Positions 34,937 to 44,505 of a DNA stretch of 64,000 nt are shown in pieces; position 1 is the first letter of the stretch, and each line of letters opens with the position of its first letter. Under the pieces are notes generated by a model. It searched no databases. It was not told the DNA's origin and saw only the letters and a list, made by a program, of their open reading frames with translations. Source of the stretch: Pyrinomonadaceae bacterium (GTDB lineage Bacteria; Acidobacteriota; Blastocatellia; Pyrinomonadales; Pyrinomonadaceae); NCBI GenBank assembly GCA_021228405.1, contig JAJQRF010000003.1, forward strand, positions 275,581-339,580, in the 5' to 3' direction. Made by a program: the position numbers and the translations under genes.

Positions 34937-34959
34937 GTGGATAACTTAATGTCGGAAGC
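34937..34959 (-). repeat. Inverted copy of the DnaA-box segment
   Basis: On the minus strand this reads GCTTCCGAC, two extra bases, then TAAGTTATCCAC, matching 31116-31136 base for base except for the two-base insertion. It contains a perfect DnaA box (TTATCCACA). Together with the palindromes it shows that the two control regions share a common ancestry or function. Confidence 0.65.
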
Positions 34960-35174
34960 AGATATGTTATTTGCAATCAGGTTGCGAGAGCAAAGTAATT
35001 GAGTGCAAGTATAATTTTCTACTAGGTTAGGAAAATTTATACCTGTCAACTCACTAGATGAAAATATGATATAAAAAATGTCATCAAAAAATCTTAAATT
35101 CTGTTCATCCGCTAATCCTGAAAGAACTTATATTTTCCTTATTTTTTCTTCATTTTTTCTTCATTTACACTTGC

Positions 35175-35200
35175 TATAATTTATTCATAGAACTGAATAA
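35175..35200 (+). promoter_or_regulatory. Integrase promoter with overlapping operator
   Basis: TGCTATAAT is an extended -10 element (35172-35180). It is directly followed by TTATTCA-N6-TGAATAA (35181-35200), with a third half-site TTATTCA at 35211-35217. A repressor bound there would cover the transcription start. No clear -35 is seen, as is common for extended -10 promoters. Confidence 0.5.
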
Positions 35201-35391
35201 ACGTGTGGGATTATTCATATAAAAACATTCCGCAAAATTCACCTTATTTAAGACAATTTTTCAATTAATCTAAATTACCTGATTGCGAGCAGTTTATTTC
35301 TACATAAAAAAAGCTCACGGAAAGAATTTCGCGTGCTTATGCCTATCATAAAAGCCATCTCAATTAATTGACTTCCTCGAAAGGAGGAAAA

Positions 35392-36630
<1,239 letters not shown>

Positions 36631-36683
36631 GAAAATTCAACTTTATAAAAACTAAAATTGAATTGTAAATTTTCAAAACCTGA

Positions 36684-36755
36684 TGGGCACGAAGGGACTC
36701 GAACCCCTAACTTCCTCCTTGTAAGGGAGGCTGTCTACCATTGACGTACATGCCC
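36684..36755 (-). tRNA. tRNA-Val (TAC)
   Basis: Cloverleaf on the minus strand: acceptor GGGCATG/CGTGCCC, anticodon stem CCTCC/GGAGG with loop CTTACAA (anticodon TAC), and T-arm AGGGGTTCGAGTCCCTT. It is followed by TCA after the discriminator, so CCA must be added. It lies 56 nt upstream of tRNA-Asp on the same strand. Confidence 0.93.
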
Positions 36756-36882
36756 GAAAACTTTTACGTTTCTCAAACGTCAATTTTTCTCAAAAAAACG
36801 CGCTCAAATTTTCATAAGAGCGAACTGTTATCCTACGAAAAACGAACAGCTTCTGTCAAATGCCAAAGACAATTTTTTTGAA

Positions 36883-37893
36883 TTAATTTCTTCTCTGTAA
36901 GATCGGCTTTATCTGAATCTTCTCATCCTTTGAATTTTCGTCAAAAGTCAGAACCGTTCCGCCGAAACCGACGGCAAATCCTTTCTTTCCGATGAAATAA
37001 ACTTTTTCGAGCTTATGCGCCGCTTTCGAGTTTTCCGATTGCCAAACGTTTCCGCCTGTCTTCGTTCGCAAAATTACGCCGTCGTCGCCGACCGCAAAGC
37101 CTTCCGCGGAATTAAGAAAGAAAACGTCGTTCAAATTTTTCGTAATTCCCGATTGCTGTTCGCGCCACGTTTTGCCGCCGCTGATGGTTTGAAAAACTTT
37201 TCCGTCGTTGCCGACCGCCCAACCGTTTTTCTGTCCGGCAAAATAAATGGCGTTGAACTTTGCGGTTTTGTCGCCGAAAACGTTTGCCTGGTTCCAACTC
37301 GAACCGGCATCGGACGTGAAAAGAATCGTGCCGCCTGCACCGACGATCACACCGTTGGATTCGTTGTTGAAAACCCCGTCAAAAAGCAGATAACGCGTCG
37401 GCGACGAGGCTTTTTTCCATTCGTTTTCGGTCTGCGCGAGCTTGTAAAAAGTTCCCGCTTCGCCAAATGCGAAACCCGTTCCGTAAGCGTCAAACAAAAA
37501 TTTCGTGATTCGTCCGCGACCCGTTTCACCGAATTCGGTCTTTTCCCAATTTTTTCCGCCGTCGTTGGTTTTCAGCAGATACGAAGGCATTTTTGTTCCC
37601 AAACTGTAAACGTTTCGCTCGCACAAAAGCCAGCCGTTATTTGAATCGGCAAAAAAGATTTGCAGAATGTTGTCGTCGGTAAATTTTTCGGTTTGCGACC
37701 AGCTTTTTCCGCCGTCCTCGGTTTTCAAAAACGTTCCGTTACTGCCTGAAATCCAGCCCGTCTTTTCATTCAGAAAATAAATGTCGCGCAGCCACGCAAG
37801 CGTGTTTGAATTTTGCTTCGTCCATTCGGCATTCGCGCTTTGGAAACAAATCAGGCAAAGCAATAAAATAAAGATTTTTTGAAATTTAGCCAT
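36883..37893 (-). CDS. YCF48/BNR-like secreted protein
   Basis: A 336-residue protein. Start chosen at 37893 (MAKFQKIFILLLCLICFQSA), giving a signal peptide ending at ANA; a longer frame would overlap the previous gene. Repeats of about 45 residues with TxDGGKSW (TEDGGKSW, TNDGGKNW, TSDAGSSW, ISGGKTW) and GWAVG/GFAVG mark a YCF48/photosystem-II-assembly-like beta-propeller. In this context it is probably a periplasmic accessory of the exopolysaccharide machinery, but that is inferred only from position as the last gene of the minus-strand cluster. Confidence 0.82.
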   Translation of the reverse strand: MAKFQKIFILLLCLICFQSANAEWTKQNSNTLAWLRDIYFLNEKTGWISGSNGTFLKTEDGGKSWSQTEKFTDDNILQIFFADSNNGWLLCERNVYSLGTKMPSYLLKTNDGGKNWEKTEFGETGRGRITKFLFDAYGTGFAFGEAGTFYKLAQTENEWKKASSPTRYLLFDGVFNNESNGVIVGAGGTILFTSDAGSSWNQANVFGDKTAKFNAIYFAGQKNGWAVGNDGKVFQTISGGKTWREQQSGITKNLNDVFFLNSAEGFAVGDDGVILRTKTGGNVWQSENSKAAHKLEKVYFIGKKGFAVGFGGTVLTFDENSKDEKIQIKPILQRRN

Positions 37894-37918
37894 CGCATTG
37901 AAATCCGGTTCAAGCCGC

Positions 37919-38749
37919 TTAGAAACCCGCGCCGAATAATAATCTGACGACGCTGAATTTTCCAGCCGTTTCGAGCAATTTGTCCATTGTAAAGCCTTTG
38001 CCCGACACAAAGACCTGATCGCCCGGACTTAAGTAGATCATCGGAGTTTTTCCGGTTTCCATCTCGGTCAGATTGATGTCCTGGCGCGAAAGTCTGCCCT
38101 GCGCGTCGAATCGGAGCAAAGCGATCTTCTTTTTATTTCCTTCTTTGGTAATTCCGCCCGCTTCGAGAATCGCTTCGTAAATGCTGACTTTTCTGTCCAT
38201 TACGCGGATGCCGGGCATTGCAACTTTGCCCATCACGCTGTAACGAACCGACATCGCTTTCTCGAGCGTAACGGTAACTTTCGGGTCGATAATATATTCG
38301 TCGAGCTTTTTCGTAATCTCTTCGGCAACTTGTTCGACGGTTTTCCCGCCGACCAGAACGCCTTCACGGATCAGAGGATATGAAATGCGCGCCGTCGGCG
38401 GAACGGTTTTGCTCATTACGCAATAATCGGGACATTGACCGAAAACTTCGACCGAGATGACATCGTTCGGACCGAGCCGGTATTCCTTTAGATAATTGTT
38501 GTAATAAGGCAAAATTTCGGCTTCTTCTTCCGTTGCTGCGACAGGTGCAGGTGTCGGCGACGGCTGAACGGTCGGCGGATTTTCACTTTTCACTTCCGTT
38601 TTCTTTTCCGTGTTTTCAACTGTCGGCTCTTCCGTTTTGGTTTCGGGCGTTTCCAATTTGACAGGCGGATTTTCCGTCTGTGCCAATGAAACAATCGCCG
38701 ACAAACATAAGATCAATGCCAAATTTATGAAAATTTTTACTGCTTTCAT
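37919..38749 (-). CDS. Polysaccharide export protein (Wza/EpsA-like, SLBB)
   Basis: A 276-residue outer-membrane exporter component. Signal peptide at the N-terminus (ALILCLSAIVSLAQ), then a Thr/Glu/Pro-rich linker. The poly-export domain begins YRLGPNDVISVEVFGQ, and the SLBB part includes VMGKVAMPGIRVM and ISIYEA-like VSIYEAILEAGGI, ending LSPGDQVFVSGKG. No lipobox Cys is visible after the signal peptide, unlike Wza. It forms the export channel with the chain-length protein encoded upstream. Confidence 0.88.
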   Translation of the reverse strand: MKAVKIFINLALILCLSAIVSLAQTENPPVKLETPETKTEEPTVENTEKKTEVKSENPPTVQPSPTPAPVAATEEEAEILPYYNNYLKEYRLGPNDVISVEVFGQCPDYCVMSKTVPPTARISYPLIREGVLVGGKTVEQVAEEITKKLDEYIIDPKVTVTLEKAMSVRYSVMGKVAMPGIRVMDRKVSIYEAILEAGGITKEGNKKKIALLRFDAQGRLSRQDINLTEMETGKTPMIYLSPGDQVFVSGKGFTMDKLLETAGKFSVVRLLFGAGF

Positions 38750-38910
38750 CTTTTTCTATGCTCCGTCATTCGGATAAAACGACTATCGAATCGGTAATTC
38801 CAAATTTCGCGAATTTTGTTTTTTTATAAAAACCGCGTTTCAGATTCAGTATCGTAATTTATAGTTGCTAAACGAATTTGGAATTTTGAATCTGAAGTTT
38901 GAAATAAATC

Positions 38911-40302
38911 CTACCTGCCGCCTTTTCCGAATAAAACCGTCTTTACCGTTTCAAAAACTATCACCAGATCGAGCGCAAGCCCTTGATTCTTGATGTAATA
39001 CAGATCGTATTGCAGTTTTTGCCGCGCATCTTCGACCGACGCGCCGTAGGGATATTTTATCTGCGCCCAACCCGTTAACCCCGGCGCGACCAGGTGCCGA
39101 TGCTCGTAAAAAGGAATTTCTTTTGCCAGTTGTTCGACAAAATGCGGTCTTTCCGGTCGCGGTCCGACAAAACTCATTTCGCCTTTCAAAATGTTCCAGA
39201 ACTGCGGAATTTCATCGACGCGAATCTTGCGAATTATTCTGCCGACACGCGTTACGCGGTCATCGTCGGCGGTTGCCCAAACCGGCTTGCCGTCTTTTTC
39301 GGCATCGGTGCGCATCGAGCGAAACTTGATGACTTTGATGATCTTGCCGTTTTTGCCGACGCGTTCCTGTTTGTAAAAGACCGAACCTTTCGATTCGAGC
39401 CGAATCAGGATCGCCGTCAAAAATGCAATCGGCAACGAAATTATTAAACCGATCAAAGCCATTCCGCGATGGATGACCTCGCGAAATGCGGTTTTCAAAC
39501 GCGTGTCGCGGCTTCGTCCGGCAAAGATCAGCCACGAAGGTCGCAACATATCGATATGAACTTTGCCCGTCACCCGCTCGAAAAACGATGTGCATTCTTC
39601 GATCGAAACATCGCCCGCCAGACTCATTTTCAAAAGCGTTTCGGTCGGAAAAGTCCCGCGTCTTTCACGAACGGCGATCACGATGCGGTCAACTTTTTCG
39701 CTTTTGATGATCTCGCTCAATTCGTCGGTTTTGCCGATGATCGAAGATTCGCCGATTTTCGTGTTCGGCGCGGCTCCGTTTTCAGTCACGAAACCGACGA
39801 TTCTGTAACCCGCATCGCGTCTTTCCCAAACCGCTTCCGCCGTGTCCTTTGCGGCTTTTCCCGTTCCGACAACGAGAATTTTCTCGCCGATCTCGGGATG
39901 TCCGGTCAGATAATGAATCGCGATTCGCCAACCCAAAAGCAAAACCAGAACGATCACGACCGAATAGATCGAAACGCCGCGACCGATCATCAGCGGCGGC
40001 GCAACGTAAAATAAAAGCGCAAGCAGAATCCACGCGATTCCCAATGCCTGAACGAGTCGGAGCATCAGTTCGCGGCGGTTGCCCATCACCGTGTAATCGT
40101 AAAGATCGTAAAAATAAAGAACCAGCAAACAAACCGCAACCGCAATCGTGACCTTTCCCCAACCGCGATTTTCGTTTAATTGAAACTCCGAACCCGAAAC
40201 GCCCAGACGCAGAAACATAGCCAGCACGATACCGCCGTAAATTATCGCGGCATCGGCTAAGATCAGCCAGATTGTGCGAGGACTGAATCGTGTTGCGGGC
40301 AT
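38911..40302 (-). CDS. Polyprenyl-phosphate hexose-1-phosphate transferase
   Basis: A 463-residue membrane initiating transferase of the exosortase-linked EpsB/WcaJ type. Four or five N-terminal transmembrane segments (from about residue 15 to 125) are followed by a CoA-binding-like nucleotide fold (ILVVGTGKAAKDTAEAV). A further membrane segment (MALIGLIISLPIAFL) leads to the bacterial sugar-transferase domain with YKQERVGKNGK, IKFRSM, DEIPQFWNILKGEMSFVGPR and GLTGWAQI. It transfers a sugar phosphate to undecaprenyl phosphate, the first step of repeat-unit assembly. Confidence 0.9.
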   Translation of the reverse strand: MPATRFSPRTIWLILADAAIIYGGIVLAMFLRLGVSGSEFQLNENRGWGKVTIAVAVCLLVLYFYDLYDYTVMGNRRELMLRLVQALGIAWILLALLFYVAPPLMIGRGVSIYSVVIVLVLLLGWRIAIHYLTGHPEIGEKILVVGTGKAAKDTAEAVWERRDAGYRIVGFVTENGAAPNTKIGESSIIGKTDELSEIIKSEKVDRIVIAVRERRGTFPTETLLKMSLAGDVSIEECTSFFERVTGKVHIDMLRPSWLIFAGRSRDTRLKTAFREVIHRGMALIGLIISLPIAFLTAILIRLESKGSVFYKQERVGKNGKIIKVIKFRSMRTDAEKDGKPVWATADDDRVTRVGRIIRKIRVDEIPQFWNILKGEMSFVGPRPERPHFVEQLAKEIPFYEHRHLVAPGLTGWAQIKYPYGASVEDARQKLQYDLYYIKNQGLALDLVIVFETVKTVLFGKGGR

Positions 40303-40386
40303 TTTACTTTAATGGTCTTTGATCTTTGATCTTCGGTCTTAGTTTTTTCCTACAAAGACCAAAAACCTAAAACCAAAGACCGCTTT

Positions 40387-41388
40387 CTAATTCTTTTTGT
40401 TGCCGTAATAGCCGTAATTATAATGACTTTCGGCAAGAACGTCTTCAGATTGGTTAAGCACCACGCCGAGCATTCGTTCACGCGGAAGCGTTTCGAGAAC
40501 GCGGTCGAGCGCGGCATATTTCGTTTTGTTGGCGCGCACGACGAGCATTGCACCGTCGGCGTGATTTATCAAAACGGTTGCATCCGTGAAAATTCCGAGC
40601 GGCGGCGCGTCAATAATGACGAAATCGAACATTTCACGCGCTTCCCGCAGAATTTCCTTGAATTTCGGACCCGAGATCAATTCGGTCACGTCGCTGCGTG
40701 CTTCGCCGCCGGGTAAAATATGCAATCCGGCGGGTTCGAGTTTGATGATCGAATCTTTCAGTTTCGACTTTCCGGCTAAAATGTCGGAAAGTCCGCGATC
40801 GGTTTCGATTCCGAGATAATCGGCAAGCGAAGGCATTCGCAGATCGCTGTCGATTATCAAACATTTCACGCCGTCCGTTTGCGCCAAAAGCCACGAAAGA
40901 TTCAGCGCAGTGATCGTTTTGCCTTCGCTCGGATTGATGCTGGCAACGACGATCGACTGCAACTTCTGTTTCTGGCTTTTGTGCAGAACGTGCGTTCGCA
41001 GACTGCGGTATTCTTCACAATAGGTCGAATTCGGTTGAGTGATCGCCACCAGTCGAGGCTCGACGCGCTCGGCTTCAACATTCCATCTGACAAACTCAGG
41101 CAGAGTTGTTGAAGTCGGGCGCGTCTGGCTGACAGCGTTCAAAGTTGCCCCGGCAGTATGTGTCAGATTCATCTCAGGGAGTGCCGTCCCGACGATTGCC
41201 TCTGACTGCCCATTGAACGCCGAACTTGGGGTTCCGATCTTAAAACTGTCGTCCGTAAACATTTCCGGCGGCGTATTGACACGGCGCACCTTTTTTTCAA
41301 AAGGCACGACCAAACCGCTCACGTTTTCTTCTATCGCTACGTTCGTTTCTTCGGACTGTTTTTTCTGTAATGCTTTAAGAATACTCAT
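40387..41388 (-). CDS. Exopolysaccharide tyrosine autokinase (CpsD/CapB-like)
   Basis: A 333-residue BY-kinase cytoplasmic domain: Walker A-like NPSEGKTITALNLSW, Walker A' CLIIDSDLRMPSL, and Walker B FVIIDAPPLGIF. The C-terminal tail carries a tyrosine cluster (HYNYGYYG) for autophosphorylation. It probably pairs with the Wzz-like protein encoded two genes upstream and controls chain length. The N-terminal ~110 residues are a disordered linker. Confidence 0.88.
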   Translation of the reverse strand: MSILKALQKKQSEETNVAIEENVSGLVVPFEKKVRRVNTPPEMFTDDSFKIGTPSSAFNGQSEAIVGTALPEMNLTHTAGATLNAVSQTRPTSTTLPEFVRWNVEAERVEPRLVAITQPNSTYCEEYRSLRTHVLHKSQKQKLQSIVVASINPSEGKTITALNLSWLLAQTDGVKCLIIDSDLRMPSLADYLGIETDRGLSDILAGKSKLKDSIIKLEPAGLHILPGGEARSDVTELISGPKFKEILREAREMFDFVIIDAPPLGIFTDATVLINHADGAMLVVRANKTKYAALDRVLETLPRERMLGVVLNQSEDVLAESHYNYGYYGNKKN

Positions 41389-41474
41389 TCGATTACTCCG
41401 TAATCTTAGTAGTAAGTAGGAAATAGGAAGTAGTGAAATTCCTATCTGCTAATCTACTGTTTACTATCTACTGT

Positions 41475-42551
41475 TTAATAAAATCCGCCGACCTCTTCGA
41501 TTTCCAGACTGATGTCGTCGTCCAGATCGTCAAACCGCGAATGTTTGGCGTTTGTGTGCCCGTTTTGCGTTCCGTTGCCGTTTCCGTTCGTTTTCGGGGC
41601 TTCGGCTTGAAACATTTTCGGCTTCGCCTGTTCGACACGCGCCTGGTTGTTCCACAATTCTTCGCGCGCTTCGGCGGTCAAAACTCTGCCCTGCGGCGCA
41701 ACGGTATCCATTTGTTTTTCCGTCTGTTTCAAAACGTCGCGGCGCGGCAGTAAATCCAGATTGTCCGCAACTTCTTCGACGATCTGCCGACCGATGATCG
41801 TTTCGCCCGCTGCGTAAGCCGCAAGCATCGAATTGTCGCAAAGATTGTTGATCTGACGCGGAATGCCTTCCGAACATTGGAAAAGAAAATCGATCGCGCC
41901 CGGCGTGAAAATGTTCGGCTGGTCGCTTCCCGCGATCAAAAGACGCTCGGTGATGTAACGCTCGACTTCTTCGACGTTCGGAAGCGAGTGCATTTTACAG
42001 CGAAGCGCGACGCGCTGTTTTAATTGGCGCAAATTTGCCTGATTGAGCTTTTCGCGCAATTCGGGCTGTCCCGTTAAAACGATTTGCAGATGTTTCGCAT
42101 TGTCCGATTCAAAATTGAGCAGAAGACGGATTTCTTCCAAAACGTAATCGGAAAGCTCGTGCGCTTCGTCGATAATCAAAACGGTGCGCAGTCCGCGCCG
42201 ATGCCGTTCTTCCAAAACTCTGCCCATTTCGTTCAGTAGTTCGGCTTTGTTCGACCAATCTTTAATGCCGAGCATCTGCGTGACGTGATGATAAAATTCG
42301 TCGATCGAAAGACGCGGATTGAAAACATACGCGGCTAAAACGGACGAATCCAGACGGCGTAAAATCCAGCGGAGTGCAGTCGTTTTTCCCGTTCCGACCT
42401 CGCCCGTCAAAACGATCAAGCCTTTCGCATTTTCCAGCCCGTAATACAAACTCGCCAAAACCTCGTTATACGACGGCGTAAAAACAATAAAACGCGGGTC
42501 GGGAGTCAGCGTAAACGGTGTATCTTCTAATCCGAAAAATTCTCTATACAT
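41475..42551 (-). CDS. Exosortase-associated AAA ATPase (ExeA/GspA-like)
   Basis: A 358-residue ATPase of the type found in XrtA polysaccharide loci. It starts MYREFFGLEDTPFTLTPDPR, the usual beginning of this family. Walker A is GEVGTGKTTAL, Walker B is LIIDEAHEL, and the sensor region is IVLTGQPELREKLNQ. The C-terminal 70 residues are low-complexity Asn/Gly. It is a putative regulator of the EPS apparatus. Confidence 0.87.
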   Translation of the reverse strand: MYREFFGLEDTPFTLTPDPRFIVFTPSYNEVLASLYYGLENAKGLIVLTGEVGTGKTTALRWILRRLDSSVLAAYVFNPRLSIDEFYHHVTQMLGIKDWSNKAELLNEMGRVLEERHRRGLRTVLIIDEAHELSDYVLEEIRLLLNFESDNAKHLQIVLTGQPELREKLNQANLRQLKQRVALRCKMHSLPNVEEVERYITERLLIAGSDQPNIFTPGAIDFLFQCSEGIPRQINNLCDNSMLAAYAAGETIIGRQIVEEVADNLDLLPRRDVLKQTEKQMDTVAPQGRVLTAEAREELWNNQARVEQAKPKMFQAEAPKTNGNGNGTQNGHTNAKHSRFDDLDDDISLEIEEVGGFY

Positions 42552-42594
42552 TTCATCTCTCCAAAAACTTCAGATTTCAAATCGTAAATCTCAA

Positions 42595-42631
42595 CACAAA
42601 TCCGAAATCCCAAATCCAAAATCCCAAATTT
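42595..42631. repeat. Short tandem degenerate repeat
   Basis: AAATCCGAAATCCC and AAATCCAAAATCCC followed by AAAT, in the 80-base gap between the ATPase and chain-length genes. Similar AAATC-rich low-complexity spacers occur in other gaps of this operon (about 38840-38910 and 40310-40386). Confidence 0.5.
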
Positions 42632-44293
42632 CTATGAAACCATTCGTTCAAAAATTCTTGTTGCCTGCACAACCAAAGCGATCAGCGGAATCGCGCCGAC
42701 GGCAATTGCCACGCCCGCGATGACCTTCAGCCAGTGCGAACGTTTCAGCCACATTTTTTCATCGTGCGAAAGCAATGGCGGAACCGAAGCCAAAACCGGA
42801 AGTCCCGTATAATGTTTGGCATCGTCGATATTCTGAATCCTGAAAATACGCGGAAGTTCAAAAATTCCCGCCAGAAACAAACCGAGTGCCAACCCGATTC
42901 CCGCACCTACCGCCGTCAGCATCAAACGTTTCGGCGCGACCGGCGATTGCGGAAGATTTGCCGCATCGACCACGCGAATCGTTTCGCCCTGCGCGTTCGA
43001 TTCACGCGAAACCTGAAGCGAAGCATCGTTCGTTTTTTTCAAAAGATCGTCGTAGGTAGTTTTCGCCGATTGATAACGGGCATTGACGCTTTCGAGCGCG
43101 ACTTTGACGTTCGGAATCGTGTTGATCTTCGATTCGAGAACGGCGATTTGTCCCGCGTTTTGCTGTAATTCCTGATCTTTGAACTGAAGCTGTTGTTCGA
43201 TCTGCGTGATCTGACTTTCGGCTTTTTGCCGTTCGATCATCAGATTTTGCTTTTGCAGTTCGGCTTTGCGCGAACTCGATTGATTCGCTTCCTTGACGCG
43301 TTTTTCCGTATTTGCCGAAAGATTCGTCAATTCTTCGTTTACTTTATCGATCTGCGTTTTCGTATCGACAACTTCGGGATGCTTTTCACGATAAACGGCT
43401 TTCAGTTTTTCGAGTTTGGCGGTCAATTCGGCGCGTTTCTGAATAAGTTGCGCATACGCCGGAGTATCCTCGACCCGTGCCGCCTGACGCGTTGCGTCCT
43501 GCGTTTCCTTTTCCCCGAAATCTTCGATCAAACGCGCCTGGCTGTTCAAAGAGCGAACGCTTTCCTGAAGGCGACCTTTTTCGGTAATCAGCGTTTCTTT
43601 TTCTTTCGAGATCGTATCTTCACGTGAACGCAAACCTTGCAATTGCGCGATCAAGCCTTGCGAAGACTCGGGCAGAGTATCGACATTCTGCATCATTATG
43701 CCGAGCCGTTCCTGTTCGATCTGGTCGAGTTCCGATTTTTTCTGGGCTTTCTGCGTTTCGAGAAACTCACGCGTTACTTCCGCCGTCTGCGTCGATGCAA
43801 TGACTTGTGCATTGACATATTTACTGGCGATTTCCGCCGCGACGTTTCGTGCGGATTCGGGCGTGCGGTCACGATATTTAATGCTGAAACCCGCAACTTT
43901 CGTTTGATCTTCGCTTTTTTCGACCTCGACGATGATGCCTTTGTGCATTTTTTCGACGATCAGTTCCATCGGCATTCCGGCGTTTCTTTCCAATTTGAAA
44001 AGATCGTATTTCGTAATCATCGGTTCGAGCGAATTGCGGCTCAAAACTTCCTGATTGATCGTTTGCAGACGTTGCGAAATATCCTCGTCGGTCAATGATT
44101 GCACGACTTTTTCGGAAATCGTCGGCGGTTTGATCGTCAGCAAAGTTTTCGATTCAAAAACGCTCGGCAATTTGTAAACGACATAACCGATTGCCGCCGT
44201 CATCGTGATAACAGGCAGTAAGATCAGCCATTTCCGCCGTTTCAGCATCTGGAAAATCTCGCCTGCCTTTCTTTGTCTGAATTCAATGCTCAT
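42632..44293 (-). CDS. Polysaccharide chain-length determinant (Wzz/GNVR type)
   Basis: A 553-residue inner-membrane co-polymerase. The first transmembrane segment is at about 18-38 (WLILLPVITMTAAIGYVVY). A long periplasmic coiled coil follows (about 170-400). The GNVR-like SVNARYQSAKTTYDDLLKK precedes further membrane segments (LMLTAVGAGIGLALGLFLAG and a final one near 525). No kinase domain is fused; the kinase is encoded separately. It sets polymer length together with the exporter and kinase. Confidence 0.88.
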   Translation of the reverse strand: MSIEFRQRKAGEIFQMLKRRKWLILLPVITMTAAIGYVVYKLPSVFESKTLLTIKPPTISEKVVQSLTDEDISQRLQTINQEVLSRNSLEPMITKYDLFKLERNAGMPMELIVEKMHKGIIVEVEKSEDQTKVAGFSIKYRDRTPESARNVAAEIASKYVNAQVIASTQTAEVTREFLETQKAQKKSELDQIEQERLGIMMQNVDTLPESSQGLIAQLQGLRSREDTISKEKETLITEKGRLQESVRSLNSQARLIEDFGEKETQDATRQAARVEDTPAYAQLIQKRAELTAKLEKLKAVYREKHPEVVDTKTQIDKVNEELTNLSANTEKRVKEANQSSSRKAELQKQNLMIERQKAESQITQIEQQLQFKDQELQQNAGQIAVLESKINTIPNVKVALESVNARYQSAKTTYDDLLKKTNDASLQVSRESNAQGETIRVVDAANLPQSPVAPKRLMLTAVGAGIGLALGLFLAGIFELPRIFRIQNIDDAKHYTGLPVLASVPPLLSHDEKMWLKRSHWLKVIAGVAIAVGAIPLIALVVQATRIFERMVS

Positions 44294-44296
44294 CTC

Positions 44297-44482
44297 TTAA
44301 TTACCCGATTTAATTCTGTCTTTTCCAAAAACTTCCGCTTTTTCCGCCTCGTTTTGCCGACCGAAAAACCAACGCAAAACGATTGCAAACCCGATCAGTG
44401 CAAATCCGAAAACCAACAAACCGAGATATTCGGGCATCACGCCCAAAAGCAAATTGTTGTTCGTCATTTCGGCTAAAATCAT
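44297..44482 (-). CDS. Small single-pass membrane protein
   Basis: A 61-residue protein with one transmembrane helix (YLGLLVFGFALIGFAIVLRW) followed by a charged tail. MPEY directly before the hydrophobic helix and RWFFGR after it echo the PEP-CTERM tripartite signal, but Tyr stands in place of the second Pro and the tail is longer than usual. It sits in a tight operon, 3 nt from the chain-length gene. Function unknown; an internal Met6 is an alternative start. Confidence 0.55.
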   Translation of the reverse strand: MILAEMTNNNLLLGVMPEYLGLLVFGFALIGFAIVLRWFFGRQNEAEKAEVFGKDRIKSGN

Positions 44483-44505
44483 TTCCTTAAAACTTCTCCA
44501 ATAAA

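Larger units (their letters stand above)
34801..35391. other. Divergent control region between XRE operon and integrase
   Basis: About 590 bases without a gene. It holds palindrome copy 3, a DnaA box inside a 23-base inverted copy of a segment at 31116-31136, the extended -10 promoter and operator of the integrase, and an imperfect leader hairpin near 35307-35339. AT-rich runs of TTTTTCTTCA lie at 35142-35165. Confidence 0.55.

Noticed and set aside
36883-38010. Longer start of the YCF48-like protein
   Set aside because: It would overlap the end of the export-protein gene by about 90 nt and bury the signal peptide.
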